Translations under genes and position numbers: made by a program
The notes under the pieces: generated by a model
What the model saw: the letters and a program-made list of their open reading frames with translations, nothing else
Told to the model about the DNA's origin: nothing
Databases searched by the model: none
Part shown: positions 33,239 to 42,270 of the stretch, piece after piece
Layout of the letters: every line of letters begins with the position of its first letter
Position numbering within the stretch: the first letter of the stretch is position 1
Source: Blastomonas ursincola
Lineage (GTDB): Bacteria; Pseudomonadota; Alphaproteobacteria; Sphingomonadales; Sphingomonadaceae
Assembly: GCF_013607875.1 (NCBI RefSeq)
Contig: NZ_VDES01000001.1
Span: 662,316-726,315 of the forward strand
DNA: 64,000 nucleotides
Direction: 5' to 3'

Positions 33239-33904
33239 ATGGTCGCACGCGAAATGGAAAGCGATAAGCCCGTTACCACCAAGCCGCGCAAGACAGCGCA
33301 GCCTGCCCCGGCACCCCGGCGCAGGCGGGGCGGCGATGCGCGCGGTATTGCCGACCTGATTCCGTCGATCGGCGAGACCAGCTTCCGCAAGTTCGGTTTC
33401 ATCCAGAGCTCGCTGGTCAGCCGCTGGGCCGAGATCGCCGGGCCGCGCTATGCCGCGATGGCCAGCCCGGAATCGATCGCCTTTGCCCGCGGCAAGAAGG
33501 CCGATGGCACGCTGCACCTCGTCGTGACCAGCGCCACGGCGATCTTCATGCAGCATGCCGAGCCGGAGATCATCGCGCGGGTGAACCGCTTTTTCGGATA
33601 TGCGGCGGTGGCGCGGGTTCGATATCGCCACGGCACGCTGACCGCGCCCAAACGCCCCGAGCCGCGCCCTGCCCCGCCGCCATCGCTGCGGACCATCAGC
33701 ATCGCGCCAGCCGATGGCCTCAAGCCCATTGCCGACCCCGAACTGCAGTCCGTGCTCGAATCGCTGGCGCGCAGCCTGGAGGAAAAGGAAGCGCGCGAGG
33801 CCGCTTCAAAGGCTCCCCGGCCAGCCCCGGTTCAGCTAAGGAGCGACAATCTGAAACCCGTGCGCCTGTTCGCGCCGCCCCTGCCTGATGAGGTTGATCG
33901 ATGA
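33239..33904 (+). CDS. DUF721 protein, probable DciA-type helicase loader
   Basis: The 221-residue protein has a basic N-terminal tail and a DUF721/DciA-like KH-fold domain (about residues 38-130: I-G-E-T-S-F-R-K-F-G-F, R-W-A-E-I-A-G-P-R-Y, H-L-V-V-T-S-A). A disordered proline-rich C-terminus follows. DciA proteins load the DnaB helicase in bacteria that lack DnaC. The long C-terminal tail is unusual, but DUF721 of this type is standard in alphaproteobacteria. It overlaps the dsbA-like gene by four bases (ATGA), in the same transcript as smc. Confidence 0.8.
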   Translation: MVAREMESDKPVTTKPRKTAQPAPAPRRRRGGDARGIADLIPSIGETSFRKFGFIQSSLVSRWAEIAGPRYAAMASPESIAFARGKKADGTLHLVVTSATAIFMQHAEPEIIARVNRFFGYAAVARVRYRHGTLTAPKRPEPRPAPPPSLRTISIAPADGLKPIADPELQSVLESLARSLEEKEAREAASKAPRPAPVQLRSDNLKPVRLFAPPLPDEVDR

Positions 33905-34623
33905 TTGCGCCGTTGCGCCCGCTTCTTGCCGTTTCCGCCATCGCGCTTGCTGCCGCCGCGAGCCTGTTTGCCGTATCGCCCGGTACCGCACAAAAGGCCG
34001 CAGCCCCGGCCGACTGGTCCAACCGCGTGAGCCAGAGCCAGGTCGGCGGGCATGTTCTGGGCAACCCGGCCGCGACGCAGAAAATCGTCGAGTACATGAG
34101 CTATACCTGTCCGCACTGCGCTGCGTTCGATCAGGAATCGGATCCCGCGCTGGCCGATGGCTTCATCTCTAAAGGCAAGACCAGCCTGGAGGTGCGCAAC
34201 TTCATCCGCGATCCGCTCGACATGACCGTCGCACTGCTTGCACGCTGCGGCGAACCGCGCAGCTTCTTCCGCCGCCATCACGGCCTGCTCGCCAGTCAGC
34301 GCACCTGGATGACCAAGGCCGGGAGCCTGGGCCGCGAAGGCCAGGCCGCCTGGTATCAGGGCGACATCAACGCCCGGCTGAAGCGCATTGCCAGCGATCT
34401 TGGCCTGTATGACGAGCTGCGGCGGCATTCGCCGCTGGCCACCAATGCCCAGATTGATGCGTGCCTTGCCAACAAGGCCGAACAGGCCAAGGTGCTGGCG
34501 ATGACCAAGTTCGCCAGCGAGACCGTCAAGATCGAAGGAACGCCCAGCTTCACCATCAACGGCAAGCTGCAGGCCAATGTCTATGACTGGAAAAGTCTGG
34601 AACCGCTGCTGGCCAGCCGCTAG
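33901..34623 (+). CDS. DsbA-family thiol oxidoreductase, first of a pair
   Basis: The 240-residue protein has a signal peptide and a thioredoxin fold with helical insertion. The active site is C70-P-H-C73 in S-Y-T-C-P-H-C-A-A-F, and the cis-proline segment is G-T-P-S-F-T-I-N-G. It should form or reshuffle disulfides in the periplasm. It is coupled to the DciA-like gene upstream and followed 73 bases later by a related lipoprotein. Confidence 0.88.
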   Translation: MIAPLRPLLAVSAIALAAAASLFAVSPGTAQKAAAPADWSNRVSQSQVGGHVLGNPAATQKIVEYMSYTCPHCAAFDQESDPALADGFISKGKTSLEVRNFIRDPLDMTVALLARCGEPRSFFRRHHGLLASQRTWMTKAGSLGREGQAAWYQGDINARLKRIASDLGLYDELRRHSPLATNAQIDACLANKAEQAKVLAMTKFASETVKIEGTPSFTINGKLQANVYDWKSLEPLLASR

Positions 34624-34696
34624 AGCAGAATCCACGCATTTTCCGACCCGCGGGGTCGAACTTCCCCCTGTTTCCGATGACAAGGACCAAATCTGT

Positions 34697-35443
34697 ATGA
34701 AGCGTTTTGCCAGCCTGATCGCCCTGCCCCTGATGCTCTCCGTCGCCGCGTGCAGCGGTGAAGCCGACAAGGCCGCGGAAGGCGCTCCCTCCGGCGAGCC
34801 GATCGCCGCCATCCCCGCGCCTGCCGGCAAGAACTGGACCGAAACCGTCACCAAGACCGACAAGGGCTATTATGTGATGGGCAATCCCGATGCACCGATC
34901 AAGCTGGTCGAATATGCCTCGCTCACTTGCAGCCATTGCGCCGAATTCGCCGAACAGGCCTTTGCGACCATCCGCGACAAATACGTCGCCAGCGGCCGGG
35001 TCAGCTATGAATTCCGCAACTTCGTGCGCGAACCGCTCGATCTCACCGCATCGATGCTGACGCGTTGCGGGCCGAACGAGAGCTTCTTCGCGCTCAGCGA
35101 GCAGGTGCTGGCCAATCAGGCGGACATCTTCACCAAGGCGCAGGCCATGGGCCAGCAGCGCTTCGAGGCGGCGCTCGCCCTGCCCGACAATCAGCGCTTC
35201 GTCGCACTGGCCGAAGGCACCGGTCTGATCGACTTCTTCGCTCAGCGCGGCATTTCGCGCGATCAGGCGCTGCAGTGCCTGACCAATGTCGAGACCGCGC
35301 AGGCGCTGGCCGAAAATACCCAGACCGCGACCAAGGAAGACGATATCCAGGGCACGCCGACCTTCTATATCAATGGTCGCAAGGTCGAATTCACCGGCTG
35401 GCCGGCGCTGGAAACCGAAATCCAGGCGATGGGGGCGCGCTGA
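34697..35443 (+). CDS. DsbA-family thiol oxidoreductase, lipoprotein
   Basis: The 248-residue protein has a lipobox V-A-A-C (C19) and the active site C78-S-H-C81 in S-L-T-C-S-H-C-A-E-F, with cis-proline segment G-T-P-T-F-Y-I-N-G. It is a paralogue of the preceding protein. The changed C-S-H-C dipeptide and membrane anchoring suggest a different redox potential or substrates. The ATG at 34697 begins the signal peptide; an earlier frame start overlaps the previous gene. Confidence 0.88.
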   Translation: MKRFASLIALPLMLSVAACSGEADKAAEGAPSGEPIAAIPAPAGKNWTETVTKTDKGYYVMGNPDAPIKLVEYASLTCSHCAEFAEQAFATIRDKYVASGRVSYEFRNFVREPLDLTASMLTRCGPNESFFALSEQVLANQADIFTKAQAMGQQRFEAALALPDNQRFVALAEGTGLIDFFAQRGISRDQALQCLTNVETAQALAENTQTATKEDDIQGTPTFYINGRKVEFTGWPALETEIQAMGAR

Positions 35444-35467
35444 CCCGGAGCCATTGAAGGGGGTTCG

Positions 35468-38400
35468 ATGGACCATGGGGGATTGATGGCGGATGAGGCT
35501 GGCCAGGCTGCGGTGCCGGGCCAGACAAGTCACGCGCCCCCTGCCTTCACTGCCCCGATGCGTTTCAAGCGGCTTAAGCTCAGCGGGTTCAAGAGCTTCG
35601 TCGAGCCCGCAGAACTGCGCATCGAACCCGGCCTGACCGGCATTGTCGGCCCCAATGGCTGCGGCAAGTCCAACCTGCTCGAGGCGATCCGCTGGGTGAT
35701 GGGCGAAAGCTCGGCCAAGTCGATGCGCGGCGGCGGCATGGAAGACGTGATCTTCGCCGGGACCGCCACCCGCCCCGCGCGCAATTTCGCCGAAGTCGCG
35801 CTGCTCACCGAGGTCAGCCAGCCGGTGCTCGCGGCGGTAACGGTGGAGGATGGCGAGCTCGAGGTCGTCCGCCGGATCGAGCGCGGTGCGGGCAGCGCCT
35901 ATCGCGCCAATGGCCGCGACGTGCGCGCCAAGGATGTCGCGCTGCTCTTTGCCGATGCCGCCACAGGCGCGCACAGCCCGGCGCTGGTCAGCCAGGGACG
36001 GATCGCCGCGGTCATCTCCGCCCGCCCGGTCGAGCGGCGCCAGATGCTCGAGGAGGCCGCCGGGATCGCGGGCCTCCATGTCCGCCGCAAGGATGCCGAG
36101 CAGAAGCTGCGCGCGACCGAGGCCAATCTCGAGCGGCTGCAGCAGGTACTCACCGACATGGAGGCGCGCTCGGCCAATCTGGCGCGTCAGGCCAAGGCGG
36201 CGGAACGCTACCGCGCGCTCAGCCACCAGATTGCGGTGGCTGAGGCGCGCGCGCTTTTCGCGCGCTGGCGCACCGCGGCCGAGACGGCCAAGCAGGCGCG
36301 CGCCGAGGCTGCGGCGGCAGAGGCAGCCGTAGTTGCGGCCCAGACGGCGCAGAATGAGGCGCAGACCGCGCAGCGCAGCGCGATCGAGACGCTGGCCGAA
36401 ACCCGCGCCGCGCTGCAATCGGCGCGCGATGCCGCCCAGGATCTGGCATTCCGGCTCTCGTCGCTGACGGCAGAGCGCGATGCCGCTGTGCAGCGCCTTT
36501 CCGATCTCGACCGGCAGCAGAAGCGGATTGCCGAAGACAGCGCGCGCGAGGACCGGCTGACTCATGATGCCACCGCCGCGCTCGAACGGCTGGAGGCCGA
36601 AAATGCCCGCGTCCAGGCAGATATCGCGGCAGAGGATGCACGCGGGCCGGTGCTTGCGCACGCGCAGGACAATGCCGAACGCGCCGTGCGCGAGGCCGAG
36701 GTGGCGCTGGCAGAGGCCCGCGCCGAGCTCGCCCGCACCGACGCCGATATCAAGGTCGCCGATGCCGCGCTAGCGACCGCATTGGCGCGCCACCGCCGTG
36801 CCGATGAGGAATTGCAGCGGACGCGGGCGCAACTTTCCGGGCTAGGCGATGCGGCCGAACTGGCACGGCTGCGCGACGAGGCGCTGACCGAATGCGCGCA
36901 GGCGGCGCAGGCCAAGGCGGCGGCAGGGGCCGCGCTGGCCAAGGCACAATCGGATCGCGATGCTGTCGTTCCAGCGCGCGATGCGGCGCAGAGCGAGCTA
37001 GCGACGCTGCGCGCTGAGCTGAACGCGATGACGCGCGAGATCGACGCCTTGACGCGCGACCTGGCCAAGAAACCCGGCGGAGGCGAGCGCGCGCTCGACC
37101 AGGTTCAGGCCGAAAGGGGATTTGAAAAGGCGCTCGCCGCCGCGCTGGGCGATGACCTGAGCGCTCCGATCGCAGAGCCTGCCGGAGAAGGGCGGTGCTG
37201 GACAGGGGCCGCTGTGCCCGCCGATCGCCCTGCCCTGCCCGATGGCTGCGTCTGGCTCGCCGACCATGTCCGGGCGCCCGAGGCTCTCGCCGCGCGGCTG
37301 TCGCTCGTCATGGTTGCACATATCGATGCCGGACAGGCGCTCGGTCCCGGCGTTCGGCTGGTAACGCGCGATGGGCGGGTGCGCCGCTGGGACGGATTTG
37401 TGTCGAGCGGCGACGGTGCGGCGGCGGCAGAACGGCTGGAGCGACGCACCCGGCTGACCGAGCTCGAGGCGGCTCGGCCTGCGCTGGCCGAAAGGCTGGA
37501 CAGTGCAGAGACGGCTCTGGCGCTGGCGCAACAGCAACTCGCCGATCTGCAGGCGCGGATCGCCGAGCATAGTCGCGCGCTGGGCACAGCCGAAGCTGCC
37601 GAACGCCAGGCGCTGCGCGATCGCGACCAGACCGAGCACGCGCTGCAGCGCGATGCCGAGCGCCGCGACGATCTCGCCGAGCGTATCGAGCGCCTGGCCG
37701 CCGATGCCGAAGCCGCCGCGCAAGACCTGGAATCTGCCGAAGCAGCGCGCGCTGGCTTGCCCGATGGCGCAGCGCAGCGCGAGCAGGTGGCTCTTCTCAC
37801 CGAACGCACCGGCGCAGCGCAAACAGGCCTGCGCTCCGCGATGGCAGCGCTCGCGACGCATGCCCAGACCTTGTCCGCCCTGCGCGAGCGGCGTGCCACC
37901 GTGCGCGCCGAGATCAAGGGCTGGCAGGGTCGATCGGGCGAGGCCGCACAGCGGCTGCGCGAGATGCAGGTGCGTGCGGCCGAGCTGGAGCAGGAACGCG
38001 CTGGCATGGCGGGCAAGCCCGAGAAGCTGGGCGAGACGATCACAGCGCTCCAGGCATCGCTCGCCGAGGCACGCCAGGCGCAGTCCCTGGCGGAGGCGGC
38101 GTCGCATGCGGCAGAAAAGGCGCTGGCCGAGGCCGAGCGACTGGCAGCGGCGACATCCGAAGCGCTCGCCCTTGCCCGCGAGCAGCGCGCTGGCGCATCC
38201 GCACGCGCCGAGCATCAGGACCAGCGACGCATCGAGCTCGCGCAAGGCTGCGGCGAGCGCTTCCAGTGCCCGCCCCCGCTGCTGCCCGAACGCTTCGCGT
38301 TCGATCCGGCTCAGATCGCGGCGGCCGAGACCGAAGCCGCCGAGCACGAGCGGATGCACCAGGCACGCGAGCGGCTGGGTGCGGTCAATCTCATCGCAGC

Positions 38401-39001
38401 GGACGAGCTCGCATCACTCGAAACCGAAATGGCGACGATCCGGGCCGAGCATGACGAACTGGTCGAGGCGATCGCAAGGTTGCGTGGTTCGATCGGCGCG
38501 CTCAATCGCGAGGGCCGCCAGCGGCTGCTCGCCGCATTCGAGACAGTGGACGGCCATTTCCGCACGCTGTTCGCGCGGCTGTTCAACGGCGGCAAGGCGC
38601 ATCTCGAACTCATCGACAGCGACGATCCGCTCGAAGCCGGGCTCGAAATCATGGCGCAACCCCCGGGCAAGCGCCTTTCCTCGCTGACGTTGCTCTCCGG
38701 CGGCGAACAGGCGCTGACGGCGGTGGCGCTGATCTTCGGCCTCTTCCTCACCAACCCGGCGCCGATCTGCGTGCTCGACGAGGTCGACGCACCGCTCGAC
38801 GATGCCAATATCGACCGGTTCTGCGACCTGCTCGATCACATGGCAGTCGTTACCGACACCCGATACCTGATCGTCACCCACAATGCCGTGACGATGAGCC
38901 GCATGCACCGCCTGTTCGGCGTGACCATGGTCGAGCGTGGGGTGAGCCGCCTGGTCTCGGTCGACCTGGGCGGTGCCGAGCGGCTGCTGGCGATGGAATA
39001 A
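35468..39001 (+). CDS. smc: Chromosome segregation ATPase SMC
   Basis: The 1177-residue protein has an N-terminal Walker A (G-P-N-G-C-G-K-S-N), two long coiled coils around a hinge (about residues 520-680) and a C-terminal head with signature L-L-S-G-G-E-Q-A-L-T and Walker B V-L-D-E-V-D-A-P-L. It forms ring dimers that compact and separate chromosomes. Three starts are possible: 35468 (preceded by GAAGGGGG), 35486, and 35558, which begins at the conserved M-R-F-K-R-L. The first has the best ribosome site, giving a short N-terminal tail before the fold. Confidence 0.95.
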   Translation: MDHGGLMADEAGQAAVPGQTSHAPPAFTAPMRFKRLKLSGFKSFVEPAELRIEPGLTGIVGPNGCGKSNLLEAIRWVMGESSAKSMRGGGMEDVIFAGTATRPARNFAEVALLTEVSQPVLAAVTVEDGELEVVRRIERGAGSAYRANGRDVRAKDVALLFADAATGAHSPALVSQGRIAAVISARPVERRQMLEEAAGIAGLHVRRKDAEQKLRATEANLERLQQVLTDMEARSANLARQAKAAERYRALSHQIAVAEARALFARWRTAAETAKQARAEAAAAEAAVVAAQTAQNEAQTAQRSAIETLAETRAALQSARDAAQDLAFRLSSLTAERDAAVQRLSDLDRQQKRIAEDSAREDRLTHDATAALERLEAENARVQADIAAEDARGPVLAHAQDNAERAVREAEVALAEARAELARTDADIKVADAALATALARHRRADEELQRTRAQLSGLGDAAELARLRDEALTECAQAAQAKAAAGAALAKAQSDRDAVVPARDAAQSELATLRAELNAMTREIDALTRDLAKKPGGGERALDQVQAERGFEKALAAALGDDLSAPIAEPAGEGRCWTGAAVPADRPALPDGCVWLADHVRAPEALAARLSLVMVAHIDAGQALGPGVRLVTRDGRVRRWDGFVSSGDGAAAAERLERRTRLTELEAARPALAERLDSAETALALAQQQLADLQARIAEHSRALGTAEAAERQALRDRDQTEHALQRDAERRDDLAERIERLAADAEAAAQDLESAEAARAGLPDGAAQREQVALLTERTGAAQTGLRSAMAALATHAQTLSALRERRATVRAEIKGWQGRSGEAAQRLREMQVRAAELEQERAGMAGKPEKLGETITALQASLAEARQAQSLAEAASHAAEKALAEAERLAAATSEALALAREQRAGASARAEHQDQRRIELAQGCGERFQCPPPLLPERFAFDPAQIAAAETEAAEHERMHQARERLGAVNLIAADELASLETEMATIRAEHDELVEAIARLRGSIGALNREGRQRLLAAFETVDGHFRTLFARLFNGGKAHLELIDSDDPLEAGLEIMAQPPGKRLSSLTLLSGGEQALTAVALIFGLFLTNPAPICVLDEVDAPLDDANIDRFCDLLDHMAVVTDTRYLIVTHNAVTMSRMHRLFGVTMVERGVSRLVSVDLGGAERLLAME

Positions 39002-39066
39002 GTTGACGCGGCGGGTTATTGTAGTTGCAATATTGATACCTGAACCAGGTTGGGAAACAGACCATC

Positions 39067-39342
39067 ATGGCTTCACCGCATGAGCCCTGGACTGATCCAG
39101 ACGACACACCCGAATGGACAGATGACCAGTTCCGCCGCGCCGCTGTCTGGCATGGCGACAAGCTCATCCGCCCCGCCGATGGCACCCTCACCCGCCCCGG
39201 TCGGCCCAAGTCGGACAATCCCAAACAGCAGGTGACGCTCAGGCTGGACCGCGCGGTGCTTGAAGGGTTTCGTGCAACCGGCCCCGGCTGGCAGAGCCGG
39301 ATCAATGCCGAGTTGCGCAAAGCCCTGAAGCTCAAGGATTAA
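39067..39342 (+). CDS. BrnA-like antitoxin without a toxin gene
   Basis: The 91-residue protein ends in a ribbon-helix-helix-like BrnA domain (G-R-P-K, V-T-L-R-L-D-R-A-V-L-E-G-F, P-G-W-Q-S-R-I-N-A-E-L-R-K). BrnA normally neutralises the RNase BrnT, encoded just upstream. Here only 65 bases separate it from smc, with no brnT. The gap has an inverted repeat ACCTG-N3-CAGGT (39038-39050), a possible self-operator. It may be an orphan antitoxin or a DNA-binding regulator. Confidence 0.75.
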   Translation: MASPHEPWTDPDDTPEWTDDQFRRAAVWHGDKLIRPADGTLTRPGRPKSDNPKQQVTLRLDRAVLEGFRATGPGWQSRINAELRKALKLKD

Positions 39343-39485
39343 CTTCGCGCAATCGGCTGATTGCAACAAACGACTGGGCGCGTGCGCGCTGTCACAGATT
39401 ATTGTCCTCCTTATGGCAAATCAGCGGTTAACCGTGCTTGACATGCGCCGTTACCAATAGGACCAGTTTGGCGGGGACGATCGAC

Positions 39486-39929
39486 ATGACATCAGATTCC
39501 AGTCCGGACGCGCTTTCGGAAATGCGCGCCGCCAACCTGCACCTTCAGGCGACGATCGACGGTCTGCGCCAGGCACTGGAAGCCGCCGCCAACGATGCCG
39601 ATCGGCAGATCACGCGCGCCCGGTCCGAAGAGGCGGCGCGCATCGCCGATCTTACCACGACAATCCAGCAGATGCGTGACCAGATGGAAGCGCAGCAGCG
39701 TACGTCCGACCACGCTCTGCAGGCCGAGCGCGCAGCCGCACAGGCCGAGATCGTGCAGCTCAAGGGCAGCATCGATGCGCTGCGCCAGACGCTGGATGCC
39801 GAGCGCGCCGCCGCCGACCAGGCACGGGCGCGCCAGGAATCGGATCATGCGCTCGAACGACAGGCGCTGCAGCAACAGATCCAGGCGCTGCGCAAGCGGA
39901 TGGAAGAGATGACGAGGGAAAAGGCCTGA
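39486..39929 (+). CDS. Coiled-coil protein coupled to adenylyl cyclase
   Basis: The 147-residue protein is almost wholly a heptad-rich coiled coil (A/Q/E/R-rich from about residue 12 to the end), soluble, with no known domain. The ATG at 39486 follows a GGGGA site. Its TGA shares one base with the ATG of the cyclase gene, so the two proteins are made in fixed ratio. I infer a scaffold or dimerisation partner for the cyclase. Confidence 0.7.
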   Translation: MTSDSSPDALSEMRAANLHLQATIDGLRQALEAAANDADRQITRARSEEAARIADLTTTIQQMRDQMEAQQRTSDHALQAERAAAQAEIVQLKGSIDALRQTLDAERAAADQARARQESDHALERQALQQQIQALRKRMEEMTREKA

Positions 39930-42220
39930 TGAGCGTGGGCACCGATACTCTGGCGCGGCCGATGACCGAGAGCCAGCGCGCCGCAGCGCTGCGCCGCACC
40001 GAGGTGCTGCTGGAGGTCACCCGCAAATGCGCGACGATGACGCAGATCGATGGCGTGCTGGCGATGCTCGTCGAGCTGACCTCGCGCGAGCTCAATTGCG
40101 ATCGTGGGACCCTGTTTCTCAACGATCCCAAGACCGGCGAGCTTTATTCGCGCTTCGCCCAGGGCAGCCAGAGCCTGGAAATCCGCATCCTCGCCAATTC
40201 GGGAATCGCGGGGCATGTCTTCCAGACCGGCGAGTCCCTGCTTGTCGACGATGCCTATTCCGATCCGCGTTTCAACAGCACGGTCGACCAACGCACCGGC
40301 TACAAGACGCGCAACATCGTCTGCGTGCCCGTACGCACGCCGCTGGGCCAGATCATCGGCGTGATGCAGAACATCAACAAGCATGACGGCAACTTCACCA
40401 CCGATGACGTTGCCCTGCTCGAGGAGATGACCAGCCAGGCAACCGTTTTCCTGCAAAGCCTTCAATCGATCGAGGAGATCGAGCAGGTCCGCGCCAAGGA
40501 ACTCGCATTCCTGTCGATGATCTCGGAGATCAGCTCGGAAGTCGACCTGACCCGGCTGCTCCAGCGCGTGGTGGCAGAGACAGTGCGGATGTTCGAGGCC
40601 GAGCGCGCGACGATCTTCATCCACGACAAGGCGACCGACACGCTGTTCTCGCTCTTTTCGGCAGGCGGCAAGGTCAACGAGATCCGCTTCCCGTCGAACG
40701 TCGGCATCGCGGGCACGGTGTTCACGACAGGTCAGAGCCTCAACATCCCGCACGCCTATGCGGACCTGCGCTTCAACCCCAGCTTCGACCGGCAAACGGG
40801 CTTCTTCACCCGCTGCATCCTTTGCGTGCCGATCATCAACAAGCAGGGCGAGGTCATCGGCGTCACCCAGGTGCTCAACAAGAAGACCGGCGCGTTCACC
40901 GACAAGGACGAGCAGCAGCTCAAGACCTTTACCGGTCAGATCGCCATCGCGCTCGAGAATTCCAAACTGTTCGACGATGTGCAGCGGATGAAGCTGTACA
41001 ATGAATCGGTGCTGCAGAGCATGTCGAACGGCGTGCTGACGCTCGATCCGCTGGGCAAGATCATCACCTGCAACCAGGCGATCGAGCGCATCTGGTCTTG
41101 CAAGGCCTCCGAACTTCAGGGGCGGCTGCTGTCGGACCTGCTCGACGAGCGCGGCAGCTGGATCCTCGACCGGATCGAGAAGGTGAAGGAAGAGCGCAGC
41201 AGCGACATCTTCCCCGATGCCGAGGTGGCGCTGTCCGGCGTCACCAAGTCGGTGAACCTCACGATCATGCCGCTCGTCTCCGAAAGCGATGACAGCAAGC
41301 TGGGATCGATGCTGATGGTCGAGGACATCAGCAGCGAGAAGCGCATGAAATCGACCATGTCGCGCTATATGGACCCGGTCATCGCCGCGCAGATGATGGA
41401 CAATGACACGTTAGACCTCTTGGGCGGGGTCAGCGCCGAGGCGACGATCATGTTCACCGACGTGCGCGGTTTTACAACCATAACGGAGGAATATGGCGCA
41501 CAGGGCACCGTCTCCTTCCTCAACGAATATTTCAGCCTGATGGTCGATTGCATCACCGCGCAGGGCGGCATGCTCGACAAGTTCATCGGCGATGCGATCA
41601 TGGCCTGTTTCGGCCTGCCCGTCCGCCACGACGACGATCCGGACCGCGCCGCGCGCGCCGCGATCAACATGATCCGCACCTTGTGGGAATGGAATGCCCA
41701 GCGCCGCGACCGGGGCCTGAAGACCGTGGACATGGGCGTTGGCATCCATACCGACCATATCGTGTCGGGCAATATCGGCAGTCCCAAGCGGATGGATTAC
41801 ACCGTGATCGGCGATGGCGTGAACCTCGCCAGCCGGCTCGAAAGCGCGTGCAAGGCCTATTCGGCGCGGATCCTGGCGAGCGAGAACACCGTTTCACGCT
41901 TTAACGGCACCTATCGCATGCGCGACATCGATCTGGTCGTGGTCAAGGGCAAGACTGCGCCGGTGCGCGTGTTCGAACTGCTCGACTATCACGACGCGCA
42001 GACCTTCCCCGCCATGCGCGATGTCCTCGGCCATTTCGACGACGGGATCATCGCCTATCGTGGCGCGCGCTGGGAAGAGGCGATCACCCGCTTCGAGAAA
42101 TGCCTGTCGCTCAATCCCGGCGACGGGCTGTCGCGCACCTATGTCGAACGCTGCCGCATCTTGCAAGCGACCCCGCCCCATGGGGAGTGGGACGGGGTCT
42201 GGGTGATGAAGGACAAATAG
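39929..42220 (+). CDS. GAF-GAF-PAS class III adenylyl cyclase
   Basis: The 763-residue soluble protein has two GAF domains (about 30-180 and 205-355), a PAS-like domain (about 360-470), a class III cyclase domain (about 490-680) and a helical C-terminus. The cyclase has metal site F-T-D-V-R-G-F, substrate lysine in L-D-K-F-I-G-D-A, and adenine-selecting aspartate in M-D-Y-T-V-I-G-D-G, then N-L-A-S-R-L-E, so ATP should be the substrate. The second GAF ends N-K-K-T-G-A-F-T-D-K-D-E, the N-K-x-F-x3-D-E signature of cyclic-nucleotide-binding GAFs. This is the cyanobacterial CyaB1 layout. Confidence 0.9.
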   Translation: MSVGTDTLARPMTESQRAAALRRTEVLLEVTRKCATMTQIDGVLAMLVELTSRELNCDRGTLFLNDPKTGELYSRFAQGSQSLEIRILANSGIAGHVFQTGESLLVDDAYSDPRFNSTVDQRTGYKTRNIVCVPVRTPLGQIIGVMQNINKHDGNFTTDDVALLEEMTSQATVFLQSLQSIEEIEQVRAKELAFLSMISEISSEVDLTRLLQRVVAETVRMFEAERATIFIHDKATDTLFSLFSAGGKVNEIRFPSNVGIAGTVFTTGQSLNIPHAYADLRFNPSFDRQTGFFTRCILCVPIINKQGEVIGVTQVLNKKTGAFTDKDEQQLKTFTGQIAIALENSKLFDDVQRMKLYNESVLQSMSNGVLTLDPLGKIITCNQAIERIWSCKASELQGRLLSDLLDERGSWILDRIEKVKEERSSDIFPDAEVALSGVTKSVNLTIMPLVSESDDSKLGSMLMVEDISSEKRMKSTMSRYMDPVIAAQMMDNDTLDLLGGVSAEATIMFTDVRGFTTITEEYGAQGTVSFLNEYFSLMVDCITAQGGMLDKFIGDAIMACFGLPVRHDDDPDRAARAAINMIRTLWEWNAQRRDRGLKTVDMGVGIHTDHIVSGNIGSPKRMDYTVIGDGVNLASRLESACKAYSARILASENTVSRFNGTYRMRDIDLVVVKGKTAPVRVFELLDYHDAQTFPAMRDVLGHFDDGIIAYRGARWEEAITRFEKCLSLNPGDGLSRTYVERCRILQATPPHGEWDGVWVMKDK

Positions 42221-42270
42221 GCCTGCATCCGGTGGCGGCATGTGGGCCGCCGCCACCGGGGCGGGGAAGC

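Noticed and set aside
34556-36661. A 701-codon minus-strand frame opposite the second DsbA and smc
   Set aside because: No recognisable domain, and the plus-strand genes account for the interval.
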